Positions 18,919 through 28,129 of a DNA stretch of 64,000 bases are shown here, piece by piece. Both the position numbers and the translations under genes were made by a program. Origin of the DNA: Flavobacterium dauae (GTDB lineage: Bacteria > Bacteroidota > Bacteroidia > Flavobacteriales > Flavobacteriaceae); contig NZ_CP130821.1 of the NCBI RefSeq assembly GCF_004151275.2, forward strand, positions 372,001-436,000, read 5' to 3'. Position 1 is the stretch's first letter; every line of letters begins with the position of its first letter. The notes below the pieces were generated by a model. It made no database searches and had not been told where the DNA came from. It saw only the letters and a list, made by a program, of their open reading frames with translations.

Positions 18919-20838
18919 ATGCTTAATATACACGATTTATCCGTATCGTTTAGCGGAGATTATTTATTTGAAAAAGTAACCTTTCGTTTAGGTGCAGGCG
19001 ACCGCGTGGGGTTGGTTGGAAAAAACGGCGCAGGTAAATCTACAATGCTTAAAATTTTATCGGGCGAAGTAGAAGCAGATTCGGGAACCATAGCGTTTGA
19101 CAAAGAAATTAAAATAGGATTTTTAAAACAGGATATCGATTTTGTAAAAGGAAGAACCATTTTACAGGAAGCTTATCAGGCATTTGATGAAATTTTAAAT
19201 GTAGAAAAACAACTTGAAAAAACAAATGAAGAATTGGTTACCCGTACCGATTACGAATCAGAATCTTATCACGAATTAATTGATAAAGTAAGCGATTTAA
19301 CGCATCTTTTTGATATTTTAGGCGGTTACCAATACCAGGGAAATACCGAAAAAATATTGATGGGATTGGGTTTTAAACGCGATGATTTCGATAAGCAAAC
19401 CGACATCTTTTCGGGCGGTTGGCGTATGCGTATAGAACTGGCAAAACTGTTGTTGCAAAACAATGATATTTTGCTTTTAGATGAGCCTACCAACCACTTG
19501 GATATTGAATCGATTATCTGGTTAGAAAATTTCTTGAAATCGTTTGCCGGAGCAGTAGTTTTGGTATCGCACGATAAAATGTTTTTAGATAATGTAACCA
19601 ATCGTACCATAGAAATTTCATTAGGTAAAATCTACGATTTTAATAAGCCTTACTCTCAATATTTGGTTTTGCGTGAAGAAATGCGCGAAATGCAGTTGGC
19701 AGCACAAAAAAATCAGGCAAAAAAGATTGAAGAAACAGAAAAGCTGATCGAAAAATTTCGTTATAAAGCCACCAAAGCCTCAATGGCTCAATCGTTGATT
19801 AAAAAATTAGATAAGGTAGATCGTATCGAAGTGGACGAAGACGATAATTCGGTAATGAATATCTCTTTTCCTGTTTCAATTACCCCCGGAAAAGTGGTTT
19901 TAGAGATGGAACACGTAACCAAAGCTTACGGAAATAAAACCATCTTTAAAGATATTAATCTGTTCATTGAACGCGGTAGTAAAATTGCGTTTGTAGGTCA
20001 AAATGGTCAGGGAAAATCAACATTGATTAAAGCCATAATGAACGAGTTTGATTATTCAGGGACAATAAAAATTGGACACAATGTACAGTTGGGTTATTTC
20101 GCTCAAAATCAGGCAGAATATTTAGATGGTGAAAAAACGTTGTTAGACACGATGTTAGATGCAGCTACAGATGGCAACAGACCAAAAGTACGCGATATGT
20201 TGGGGGCATTTCTTTTTCGTGGCGATGATGTAGAAAAAAAAGTAAAAGTGCTTTCGGGAGGTGAGCGAAACCGCTTGGCGTTGGCAATGTTACTTTTAAA
20301 GCCAATTAACGTTTTGTTGATGGATGAGCCTACGAACCACTTGGACATTAAATCGAAAAATGTATTAAAGGCAGCTTTAAAAAATTATGAAGGAACGTTG
20401 CTTTTGGTATCTCACGATCGTGATTTTTTACAGGGAATGACCGATAAAGTGTACGAATTTAAAGATCAAAGTATCAAAGAATATTTGGGCGATATCAATT
20501 ACTTTTTAGAAGAGCGAAAAGCAAATGATATGCGGGATTTTGAGCAGAAAAAAGAAACTGGTAAACCAAAAGAAAAAGAAGTTGAAAAAAAACAAAAAAA
20601 CGTTTCTTATGAAGATCAAAAACGCTTAAAAACGCTAAATAACAAATTAAGCAAAGCAGAAAGTACCATTACAGAACTGGAAAAGAAAATTGCAAAAGCC
20701 GATGCCGAATTAGCCGAAAATTACGAAGAATTAATGAGCGATGCTAAATGGTTTACAGCTTATGAGAAATTAAAAACCGATTTGGAAAAGACGATGGAAG
20801 AATGGGAACAAACCCAGGAAGAAATAGATAATATGTAA
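18919..20838 (+). CDS. ABC-F family ribosome-associated ATPase
   Basis: ABC-F proteins act on the ribosome and have no membrane domain. The 639-residue protein contains two ATPase domains. The first has Walker A GKNGAGKS (34-41), signature SGGWRMR and Walker B LLLDEPTNHLD. The second has Walker A GQNGQGKS (about 362-369), signature LSGGERNRLAL and VLLMDEPTNHLD. Between them lies the charged P-site tRNA-interaction linker, and the C-terminal 100 residues form a coiled coil. It is closest in layout to Uup/YheS-type members. It ends at a terminator shared with aspS. Confidence 0.93.
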   Translation: MLNIHDLSVSFSGDYLFEKVTFRLGAGDRVGLVGKNGAGKSTMLKILSGEVEADSGTIAFDKEIKIGFLKQDIDFVKGRTILQEAYQAFDEILNVEKQLEKTNEELVTRTDYESESYHELIDKVSDLTHLFDILGGYQYQGNTEKILMGLGFKRDDFDKQTDIFSGGWRMRIELAKLLLQNNDILLLDEPTNHLDIESIIWLENFLKSFAGAVVLVSHDKMFLDNVTNRTIEISLGKIYDFNKPYSQYLVLREEMREMQLAAQKNQAKKIEETEKLIEKFRYKATKASMAQSLIKKLDKVDRIEVDEDDNSVMNISFPVSITPGKVVLEMEHVTKAYGNKTIFKDINLFIERGSKIAFVGQNGQGKSTLIKAIMNEFDYSGTIKIGHNVQLGYFAQNQAEYLDGEKTLLDTMLDAATDGNRPKVRDMLGAFLFRGDDVEKKVKVLSGGERNRLALAMLLLKPINVLLMDEPTNHLDIKSKNVLKAALKNYEGTLLLVSHDRDFLQGMTDKVYEFKDQSIKEYLGDINYFLEERKANDMRDFEQKKETGKPKEKEVEKKQKNVSYEDQKRLKTLNNKLSKAESTITELEKKIAKADAELAENYEELMSDAKWFTAYEKLKTDLEKTMEEWEQTQEEIDNM

Positions 20839-20851
20839 AAGTTTGGTTATA

Positions 20852-20879
20852 AAAAACTCCGGTTAATACCGGAGTTTTT
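20852..20879. terminator. Bidirectional terminator between the ABC-F gene and aspS
   Basis: AAAAACTCCGG (20852-20862) and CCGGAGTTTTT (20869-20879) form an 11-bp stem with a TTAATA loop. Oligo-A and oligo-T flanks let it act for both convergent genes. Confidence 0.9.
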
Positions 20880-20884
20880 GTGTT

Positions 20885-22639
20885 TTATTGTTTTACATTC
20901 AGCATAATTGATAACTCATCTAATTGAGCGTTATCAATCGTAGCAGGTGCATCAATCATTACATCTCTGCCCGAATTGTTTTTAGGGAATGCAATAAAAT
21001 CACGAATGGTTTCTTGTCCGCCTAAAATCGCTGTCAATCGGTCTAAACCAAAGGCTAAACCTCCGTGTGGTGGTGCACCGTATTGGAAAGCATTCATTAA
21101 AAAGCCAAATTGTTCTTGAGCTTGTTCTTGTGTAAATCCTAAATGCTTGAACATTAAAGCTTGCATTTCTTTGTCGTGAATACGGATTGATCCACCTCCA
21201 ATTTCATTACCATTTAATACCAAATCGTAAGCATTTGCACGAACTTTACCCGGATTGGTATCTAACAAGTGCATATCTTCTGGTTTTGGCGATGTAAACG
21301 GATGGTGCATTGCGTGGAAACGTTCCGATTCTTCGTCCCATTCCAACAGCGGAAAATCAACAACCCATAAAGGAGCAAATTCGTTTGGTTTGCGCAAGCC
21401 CATACGGTTTCCTAACTCCATACGCAATGCCGATAACTGACTGCGTGTTTTGTTTGCAGGACCCGATAAAACCAAAATTAAATCGCCTTCTTTAGCTTCG
21501 GTTGCAGCTGCCCATTTTGCTAAATCTTCTTGATCGTAAAATTTATCTACCGATGATTTGTACTGATTGTTTGCTTCGCATTTTACATACACCATACCCG
21601 ATGCACCAACCTGAGGGCGTTTTACCCAGTCAATCAACGCGTCGATTTCTTTACGAGTGTACGATGCAGCTCCCGGAACAGCAATTCCAACTACTAATTC
21701 TGCCGAGTTGAATACCGAAAATTCTTTATGTTGAGCCACAGCGTTTAATTCCCCGAATTTCATTCCGAAACGAATGTCCGGTTTGTCGTTTCCGTACGTA
21801 CGCATTGCTTCGTCGAATGTCATACGAGGGAATTTTTCAATTTCAATGTTGTGGATTTTTTTCAATAAATGACGCGTTAATCCTTCAAAAACATTTAAAA
21901 TATCTTCTTGTTCGATAAACGACATCTCACAATCGATCTGCGTAAATTCAGGTTGACGATCGGCACGTAAATCTTCGTCACGGAAACATTTCACAATTTG
22001 GAAATATTTATCCATTCCGCCCACCATCAACAATTGTTTAAACGTTTGTGGCGATTGTGGCAAAGCGTAAAACTGCCCAGGATTCATACGTGAAGGCACC
22101 ACGAAATCGCGTGCTCCTTCTGGTGTAGATTTTATTAAATAAGGTGTTTCTACCTCGCAGAAATCTAAATTCGATAAATAATTACGAACTTCCTGTGTTA
22201 CTTTGTGGCGAAACAACAAGCTGTTTTTAACCGGATTACGACGAATGTCCAAATAACGGTATTTCATACGGATGTCTTCACCACCGTCGGTTTCGTCTTC
22301 AATAGTGAAAGGCGGCAATTGCGATTGGTTTAAAACCGTTAATTCCTTAACCAAAACCTCAATTTCACCCGTTGGGATATTTGCGTTTTTAGATTCACGC
22401 TCAATCACTGTTCCCTTAACCTGAATAACAAACTCACGACCCAACGATTTTGCAAGCTGCATAACGTTTGCTTCGGTACGCGATTCATCAAAAATTAACT
22501 GGGTAATTCCGTAACGGTCGCGTAAATCAACCCAAATCATAAAACCTTTATCACGAGATTTTTGAACCCATCCCGCAAGTGTAATTTCTTTATTTACATC
22601 GGCTAAACGCAGTTCGCCGCAATTGTGACTTCTGTACAT
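20885..22639 (-). CDS. aspS: Aspartyl-tRNA synthetase
   Basis: AspRS charges tRNA-Asp. From the ATG at 22637-22639 the protein is 584 residues, the family length; an upstream extension of 35 residues is non-conserved and spans the promoter. It has an N-terminal OB-fold ([26 protein letters not shown]), class II motif 2 [18 protein letters not shown], the bacterial-type insertion domain, and motif 3 [10 protein letters not shown] near the C-terminus. It is divergent from brnQ and convergent with the ABC-F gene. Confidence 0.97.
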   Translation of the reverse strand: MYRSHNCGELRLADVNKEITLAGWVQKSRDKGFMIWVDLRDRYGITQLIFDESRTEANVMQLAKSLGREFVIQVKGTVIERESKNANIPTGEIEVLVKELTVLNQSQLPPFTIEDETDGGEDIRMKYRYLDIRRNPVKNSLLFRHKVTQEVRNYLSNLDFCEVETPYLIKSTPEGARDFVVPSRMNPGQFYALPQSPQTFKQLLMVGGMDKYFQIVKCFRDEDLRADRQPEFTQIDCEMSFIEQEDILNVFEGLTRHLLKKIHNIEIEKFPRMTFDEAMRTYGNDKPDIRFGMKFGELNAVAQHKEFSVFNSAELVVGIAVPGAASYTRKEIDALIDWVKRPQVGASGMVYVKCEANNQYKSSVDKFYDQEDLAKWAAATEAKEGDLILVLSGPANKTRSQLSALRMELGNRMGLRKPNEFAPLWVVDFPLLEWDEESERFHAMHHPFTSPKPEDMHLLDTNPGKVRANAYDLVLNGNEIGGGSIRIHDKEMQALMFKHLGFTQEQAQEQFGFLMNAFQYGAPPHGGLAFGLDRLTAILGGQETIRDFIAFPKNNSGRDVMIDAPATIDNAQLDELSIMLNVKQ

Positions 22640-22662
22640 TTTTCTAAAAAAAATTGTTTGTG

Positions 22663-22670
22663 CAAATGTA
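22663..22670 (-). promoter_or_regulatory. -7 box of aspS
   Basis: On the minus strand TACATTTG matches TAnnTTTG and lies 23 bases before the aspS ATG. A TTG occurs 25 bases upstream (complement at 22696-22698), slightly longer than the usual spacing. Confidence 0.6.
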
Positions 22671-22894
22671 CTGTTTTTGTGTGTGTTTTGTTGCACAAAA
22701 TTAACACAATGTGTAAAAAAATGTGATATACTTATTACAGTCACATTATAATGTTAGAGAGAATAATTTCTATGATTGATTAAAAAGAACAAAACGTTTT
22801 ATTTGTATTTAAAACTAAATTTTATAACACAAAATGTAATGTTTTGTTTAAAAAAATACGTATGTTTGAAATAAACCAACATAAATTAAAATTA

Positions 22895-24190
22895 ATGGAT
22901 GTAAGAAAACGGAAAACCATTCTTTTTTTAGGAATGGCATTATTTGCTATGTTCTTTGGTGCGGGTAATTTATTATTGCCTGCTTATTTGGGGTATCAAA
23001 CCAAGATTGATTGGACTTCAACCTTTACAGGTTTTTCGCTAACTGCTATTTTAGCACCCGTATTAGCCATTTTTGCTGTGGCTGTTTCAGGTAATTATTT
23101 CACCGATTTAGGAGCACGTGCAAATATGAAATTTGCCTATTTACTGGCATTTATAAATGTTTTGTGTATTGGTCCGTTAATTGCATTGCCCCGTTCAGGA
23201 GCATCGGTTTTTGAAGTAGCCATTCAGCCTATTTTACCTAATGCCCAACCAGTTTGGGTTTGCGTATTGTTTTTTGGAGCAGTTATGATGGCTTCGTTCT
23301 CATTAAACCGAATTACGGGAATTTTAGGAAAGATTTTTGGTCCCTTATTATTATTGTTTTTAGCCATATTAATCATTCCGGGATTGTTTATTGGTTCTAC
23401 AGTTAATTTGCCGCCAACAATCATTGAAGACCGTTTTTATGTAGGTTTTCACGAAGGATACCAAACAATGGATGTTTTGGCAGGACTTATTTTTGCAGTT
23501 TTATTGATTTCTGGTGCCAATAGAAAAGGATACACGCATATAAACGATAAAATAGAGGTAGTGGTTAAAGCGGCTATTTTTTCGGCGGTTTGTATGCTTC
23601 TGGTTTATGGCGGTTTATTTTATTTGGGTGCACACGTATCGGCTGATCCAACTGAAATTACACGATCATCATTACTAGTGCATATTGCAACACAATACTC
23701 TGGCGTAAACGGGATTTATCTTATTTCTATTTTAATGATTTTAGCGTGTTTAACTACAGCAATTGCGTTAACAGCAGGTGTGGCAAATTTCTTTGAACGA
23801 TTAACAAATGGTAAATTAGGATATATTGAAGGCGTAATAACAGTTACACTTATATCAACATTATTAGCAATTATAGGTGTTGACGGAATTATTGAATATG
23901 CTGCGGCATTATTGAATTTTATCTATCCGGTAACTTTGGTACTCATATTATCGGTTTTGTTATTTGGAAAAACAATTCAAAATCAAAAACCTTATTTTAT
24001 TACACTGATGGTGACTATGTTGATTTCGTTTGTTAGAGTATTGATAAACTGGTTTCCTAATGAAGATATTTTTGGTACAGTTTTAAACGTTTTGCCGCTG
24101 GCACGCTTTAATTTAGAATGGATGTTACCAGCTGTTTTGACTTTTGTAATCACTTGTTTTGCATTGGGAAGAAATTTGAATAGAAAATAA
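22895..24190 (+). CDS. brnQ: Branched-chain amino acid:cation symporter BrnQ
   Basis: BrnQ (LIVCS family) imports Leu, Ile and Val with Na+ or H+. The protein has about 12 transmembrane helices and the family start ILFLGMALFAMFFGAGNLLLPAYLG, then GPLIALPRSGASVFE and SFSLNRITGILGKIFGPLLL. I prefer the ATG at 22895 because the family normally begins a few residues before this first helix. An ATG at 22862 in the same frame would add 11 residues. It is a monocistronic gene with its own bidirectional terminator. Confidence 0.94.
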   Translation: MDVRKRKTILFLGMALFAMFFGAGNLLLPAYLGYQTKIDWTSTFTGFSLTAILAPVLAIFAVAVSGNYFTDLGARANMKFAYLLAFINVLCIGPLIALPRSGASVFEVAIQPILPNAQPVWVCVLFFGAVMMASFSLNRITGILGKIFGPLLLLFLAILIIPGLFIGSTVNLPPTIIEDRFYVGFHEGYQTMDVLAGLIFAVLLISGANRKGYTHINDKIEVVVKAAIFSAVCMLLVYGGLFYLGAHVSADPTEITRSSLLVHIATQYSGVNGIYLISILMILACLTTAIALTAGVANFFERLTNGKLGYIEGVITVTLISTLLAIIGVDGIIEYAAALLNFIYPVTLVLILSVLLFGKTIQNQKPYFITLMVTMLISFVRVLINWFPNEDIFGTVLNVLPLARFNLEWMLPAVLTFVITCFALGRNLNRK

Positions 24191-24213
24191 AACCAACCTT
24201 TTTAGGTTGGTTT
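24190..24213. terminator. Bidirectional terminator after brnQ
   Basis: AAACCAACC (24190-24198) and GGTTGGTTT (24205-24213) form a perfect 9-bp stem with loop TTTTTA. It lies between the convergent brnQ and the small lipoprotein gene. Confidence 0.85.
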
Positions 24214-24215
24214 GT

Positions 24216-24590
24216 TTATCTGTTGGCATCAGCAGTCCAGGTAGCTCCGTCTTTTAAATAAAGAATTTCAAGCTTGCTGGCATTAATTCTGATGTAATGT
24301 GTTGCAGTAGAACCAATCATTACTGCGGTGTTTTCATGTTTTTCAATTTCAATTCCGGTAATATCCGGAATACTGTCTGAAAATAAAAAATTGTATTTAT
24401 CTCCAACTTTTACAACCTGTACGTGTCCGTTATCGTTTGATTTGCTTTCATCGGTAGAGGTGTAAGAGACTTCCCCGTTATATCTTCCAATGAAGAAATC
24501 ACTGTCAGCAGGATCGTTATCATCACTACACGCGGTAAAAATAAAAATTGATAAACATAAAATCCCAAAAATTTTTAAAATACTTTTCAT
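24216..24590 (-). CDS. Small lipoprotein of unknown function
   Basis: The 124-residue product starts with a lipoprotein signal (MKSILKIFGILCLSIFIFTAC; Cys21). Asp-rich SDDNDPADSD follows, then a short beta-rich domain with YNGEVSYTSTDESK and ATHYIRINASKLEILYLKDG. The negatively charged residues after the lipid cysteine resemble the Bacteroidota signal for surface-exposed lipoproteins, which is an inference. No family is recognised. It is monocistronic, on the opposite strand to brnQ. Confidence 0.8.
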   Translation of the reverse strand: MKSILKIFGILCLSIFIFTACSDDNDPADSDFFIGRYNGEVSYTSTDESKSNDNGHVQVVKVGDKYNFLFSDSIPDITGIEIEKHENTAVMIGSTATHYIRINASKLEILYLKDGATWTADANR

Positions 24591-24722
24591 AGCTTTTACT
24601 ATTTAAAATTATATGTTTTATAAGACAAGCATTGTGCCAATTGCATAATGTTGTGAAAATAGGTGTTTAAAATGTAAAAAAAAATAAATTATGGTTATTT
24701 TTTCTACACAAAATGTAGAAAG

Positions 24723-25871
24723 TTATTTTTTTAGGTATCGTTTTAAGTAGATAAAAGCAAGTAACGCACCCGTAGTCGTCATGCCTACACCAATTAAAAC
24801 AGGAGAATTATAAGCATAGCCCAGCGTAATAGGGATTCCACCAAAATAAGCTCCTAATGTATTTCCAATGTTAAAGCTAGCTTGCCCTGCTGCTGCTGCG
24901 ATATTTTCTGAACCTTTTGCCGAATTAATCAAAATCATTTGTAAAGGAGAACCAATCGTAAAAGCAACCATGCCTGTTATAAACGCCATTAAGTAAGCCA
25001 GTGAGCTGATATGTGCAGTAAAGAAAACAACGGTTAACGTGAGTGCCATAGTCATAAAACAAAAAATGACTGCTTTGGTAGGAGAGAAGGTATCTGCAAG
25101 TTTACCTCCTAAAATATTTCCAAAAAACATTCCTAAGCCAACTAAAACCATAATAATTGGTACACGGTTTTCGGCTAAACTGCCTACTTTTGTAACCATT
25201 GGCGAGATATAGGTGATCCAAGAGAATAATCCGCCGGTACCTATGGAAATAATAGCAACAATAAGCCACGCTTTTGCCTGTTTAAAATAGGACAATTGTT
25301 GTTTTAAATCGCCGGTTGCTTTAGAATTTAAATTCGGAAGCCAGAAGTAAACCGCAACAATAGTAACCAAACCCAATAAGGCAATGATACCGTAAGTGAT
25401 TCGCCACGAATAATGATGCCCAATATAAGTGCCTAACGGAACACCTGCTAAATTAGCAATTGTCATTCCGGTAAACATAAAGGCAATTGCCTGTGCCTCT
25501 TTTCCTTTTTGTGCTAATTGAGCTGCTACAACCGATCCTACACCAAAAAAAGCACCGTGTGGTAATCCCGACATAAACCGGCTTATTGCCAATGTGTTGT
25601 ATTCAGGTGCCAAAGCAAATAATCCATTAAAAACAACAAATAATAACATTAAAAAAAGCAACACGTTTTTTGGAGCTTTTTTACCGGTAAAAATGGTTAG
25701 GATGGGAGCCCCGACTACTACGCCTAATGCATATAAAGCAATAAAATTAGCAGCTTGGGTAATTTCAATATGTTGATCTTTGGCAATATCCTGCAAAATT
25801 CCCATCATGGTAAATTCGGTCATGCCAATAGCCAAGCCACCAAAAGCCAGGGCAATTAATCCTTTGTTCAT
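24723..25871 (-). CDS. MFS transporter (drug/sugar efflux DHA1 type)
   Basis: The 382-residue protein has 12 predicted transmembrane helices. It begins with the AraJ/YdhP-like pattern ALAFGGLAIGMTEFTMMGILQDIA, has RFMSGLPHGAFFGVGSVVAAQLA in helix 4, and the antiporter-like GVPLGTYIGHHYSWRITYGIIALLG in helix 5. DHA1 members export drugs, sugars or nucleosides; the substrate is not readable here. It is monocistronic with a promoter box just upstream. Confidence 0.9.
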   Translation of the reverse strand: MNKGLIALAFGGLAIGMTEFTMMGILQDIAKDQHIEITQAANFIALYALGVVVGAPILTIFTGKKAPKNVLLFLMLLFVVFNGLFALAPEYNTLAISRFMSGLPHGAFFGVGSVVAAQLAQKGKEAQAIAFMFTGMTIANLAGVPLGTYIGHHYSWRITYGIIALLGLVTIVAVYFWLPNLNSKATGDLKQQLSYFKQAKAWLIVAIISIGTGGLFSWITYISPMVTKVGSLAENRVPIIMVLVGLGMFFGNILGGKLADTFSPTKAVIFCFMTMALTLTVVFFTAHISSLAYLMAFITGMVAFTIGSPLQMILINSAKGSENIAAAAGQASFNIGNTLGAYFGGIPITLGYAYNSPVLIGVGMTTTGALLAFIYLKRYLKK

Positions 25872-25891
25872 TGTTGAATTATTAGAATCTG

Positions 25892-25899
25892 CAAAGGTA
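25892..25899 (-). promoter_or_regulatory. -7 box of the MFS gene
   Basis: TACCTTTG on the minus strand matches TAnnTTTG, 20 bases before the MFS start codon. No TTG is present at a suitable distance. Confidence 0.5.
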
Positions 25900-26051
25900 A
25901 TACTTCTTTGTAGAATGATCTTTAAGCGAGTGGTGTTTTATCAAATGAAAAAAAATGTAAAAATTTTATTGTGAGTATTTGATATTTAAAAGGAATTAAT
26001 ATATTCGTATTGTAAAATTTAAAACAGTTAAAGGCTTAAAAGCAAATTTGT

Positions 26052-26708
26052 ATGAAACAAGGTATGTCTGAAGATCAACAGTTTATTTTTGATTCTATTT
26101 ACACACAAGTTCATTCAGGATTTTATAGTTTAGAAGAGATTCAGAACAATATCATCGAAGAAATCGAAGATAATGGTTTTGAAGACGAAATTTCTGAAGA
26201 ATGGGCACAGGAGCAGATTAATTATGTAAATAATCGTCTTTTAGAAGAAAGCAAATCTTGGGAATCTATAACACACACGCAGCGTTTAATTGAAGCCTTT
26301 GACGAATTAGCCGAATCTAAGATCATTGCGCTTCACTATCCGGGGTATACCACAGACGAGGGTGAATACGAGGCTACTGAAGTGGAACGTGCCTTGATTG
26401 ACAATGACGAAAAATCAGAAGGATATTGTTTTTATCACGGACAGGATTTAGAACGTGCCATAAGGGGCGAAGGACTGTATATCAGTTTCCAGAAAATTAA
26501 TAACGAAAGCGATGCCGTTAGTAAAGAAGTAGCTAAAAAAATTGTTGCGGTTTTAGAAAAAAACGGCTTAAAGATAGAATGGAACGGTAAGGCAACATCT
26601 CGTATTTATATTCCCGATTTTAAATGGCAAAAAATATATAATGAAGACGATCGCGATTTGTTAAACTACAATTACGTAATTGATGCAATTTTAGAAAATC
26701 ATAAATAA
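26052..26708 (+). CDS. Acidic cytoplasmic protein, DUF6891-like
   Basis: The 218-residue protein has no signal peptide or membrane helix and is acidic. The N-terminus is helical and Glu-rich. The centre carries YPGYTTDEGE, GYCFYHGQDLERAIRGEGLYISFQ, and the C-terminus EVAKKIVAVLEKNGLKIEWNGKATSRI. The FYHGQDLERA...GEGLYISF pattern is what I recall from the DUF6891 family, whose function is unknown; this assignment is from memory. It is monocistronic with a terminator. Confidence 0.82.
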   Translation: MKQGMSEDQQFIFDSIYTQVHSGFYSLEEIQNNIIEEIEDNGFEDEISEEWAQEQINYVNNRLLEESKSWESITHTQRLIEAFDELAESKIIALHYPGYTTDEGEYEATEVERALIDNDEKSEGYCFYHGQDLERAIRGEGLYISFQKINNESDAVSKEVAKKIVAVLEKNGLKIEWNGKATSRIYIPDFKWQKIYNEDDRDLLNYNYVIDAILENHK

Positions 26709-26733
26709 AAACAGTTTTTACACTGTTTTTTTT
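26707..26733 (+). terminator. Terminator after the DUF6891-like gene
   Basis: AAAAACAGT (26707-26715) pairs with ACTGTTTTT (26722-26730) and continues into T residues. It overlaps the stop codon region. Confidence 0.8.
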
Positions 26734-26848
26734 ATTTTAATGCGTTCTTAATATAGGTTAATTTTTAACAAAAAGGCTTTTGCTAACTTTGTACTAGAAC
26801 TTTTAGAAAAAGCTATTTTTTTCATAATAAGTAAACAACAAACAACCG

Positions 26849-26878
26849 AAAAACGCATCAAGAAATTGATGCGTTTTT
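26849..26878. terminator. Terminator after the DUF695 gene
   Basis: AAAAACGCATCAA (26849-26861) and TTGATGCGTTTTT (26866-26878) form a 13-bp perfect stem with a GAAA tetraloop. It lies just after the stop of the minus-strand gene at 26881. Confidence 0.9.
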
Positions 26879-26880
26879 TA

Positions 26881-27975
26881 TTATTTAGGTATAAACCTTT
26901 CAAATGATTGCCAATATTTATCTTTATAAATATCATATTCTACTTCAAAATCATTGCCATATTTCTCTTCTATACTAAAAAGTACTTTTGAAGGTTTGCG
27001 AAAGTCTTTACAAGCAAAATAAATTTCTCGTTCGCTATTTGCAGTTTGCCTTCCAATGTATAAATAACCTTCTTTGTCCAACAGTTGTTGCAATATATTT
27101 TCTTCTATTTCATTTAAGCGTTTATAATCGTTTTCATTCGGCATTCCGTTATTGTTGTGTCCGTTAAATTTAAATGTAATAACAGCTATCCAAGGATGTG
27201 AAGCCTTGCTATCCCAATTAATAAGATTCGCATTTACAACAGCGATTAAATTGTTTCCGTTTTTTAATTCTGCTTCTAAAATTGAATATTCATCTTCTTC
27301 TGTGTTATAACGAACACCATCGTACTTTTCAATAAATTCTTTTTGTCGCCAAATTAAAAAATCTTTCAGTTTTGTAATTGGTATCAATTCTTTTTTAGCT
27401 TCATTTTTGCTGATTACTTGCAAATTATCGATATTATTTACAAAGTCCAGCTCACCCAAATAATTATCCAAGAAAATATAAATTCCATTGCCTATTTGAT
27501 CTTTATTTTCTTCGGTTAGATCATCATGAATTACGGTAATATCTATTTCGTCAGGATAATCAGTATAATCATTTGAATAAAAAGATAAATTATCGCTATT
27601 AAACTTATATTCCCCCATATTAATTCCTAGATTTTCAATATCTAATGCTGGTTTTAAAGCAGTGAATTTCCAACCAATGATCTTTGGAGCGTGTTCTATA
27701 AGTTCTTCAACAAAAACAATATTTTTAATATTACTATCAGCAGTAAAAATTAATTCAACAGTATTGTCGTCATACATTCCAGTTAAATAAAAGTACCCAT
27801 CTTTAAGCTCTTCAAGTTTATGAGAAAGTTTATCAAAGAAGTCTTTTTCAATGTTTTTACTCTCCTTTACTATGTTAAAAAAGATTTTTTCATTGTTCTG
27901 AAACCAGTTCCAAAAATCACTATAGCTTTTTATTGACTCATCTTTCTTTGCGAAGATATTTTTTAGAAAACTCAT
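26881..27975 (-). CDS. DUF695 domain protein
   Basis: The 364-residue cytoplasmic protein has two parts. The N-terminal half (SDFWNWFQNNEKIFFNIVK..., GWKFTALKPALDIENLG) looks like a domain seen in Bacteroidota DUF695 proteins. The C-terminal half has FLIWRQKEFIEKYDG, HPWIAVITFKFNGHNNNGMPNENDYKRLNEIEENI and EREIYFACKDFRKPSKVL, which match DUF695. No catalytic function is known. The gene is AT-rich compared with neighbouring core genes. It is monocistronic, between two terminators. Confidence 0.88.
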   Translation of the reverse strand: MSFLKNIFAKKDESIKSYSDFWNWFQNNEKIFFNIVKESKNIEKDFFDKLSHKLEELKDGYFYLTGMYDDNTVELIFTADSNIKNIVFVEELIEHAPKIIGWKFTALKPALDIENLGINMGEYKFNSDNLSFYSNDYTDYPDEIDITVIHDDLTEENKDQIGNGIYIFLDNYLGELDFVNNIDNLQVISKNEAKKELIPITKLKDFLIWRQKEFIEKYDGVRYNTEEDEYSILEAELKNGNNLIAVVNANLINWDSKASHPWIAVITFKFNGHNNNGMPNENDYKRLNEIEENILQQLLDKEGYLYIGRQTANSEREIYFACKDFRKPSKVLFSIEEKYGNDFEVEYDIYKDKYWQSFERFIPK

Positions 27976-28060
27976 CTATTAAATTTTATTATTCTATGTT
28001 ATCGTTTATACTCAAAATATACAAGTTAATGTAAAATATTCAAATAATATAAAAAAAATA

Positions 28061-28090
28061 AAAACCTATCCGTATTATTGGATAGGTTTT
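28061..28090 (-). terminator. Terminator after lepA
   Basis: AAAACCTATCC (28061-28071) and GGATAGGTTTT (28080-28090) form an 11-bp stem. On the minus strand the stem is followed by TTATTTTTTTT. It lies 40 bases past the lepA stop. Confidence 0.88.
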
Positions 28091-28129
28091 CTATTATCTA
28101 AAAACTATAAACTAAAAGCTTACAGTTAA

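Noticed and set aside
22640..22744. N-terminal extension of AspS
   Set aside because: The extra 35 codons span the TACATTTG promoter box and are not conserved.
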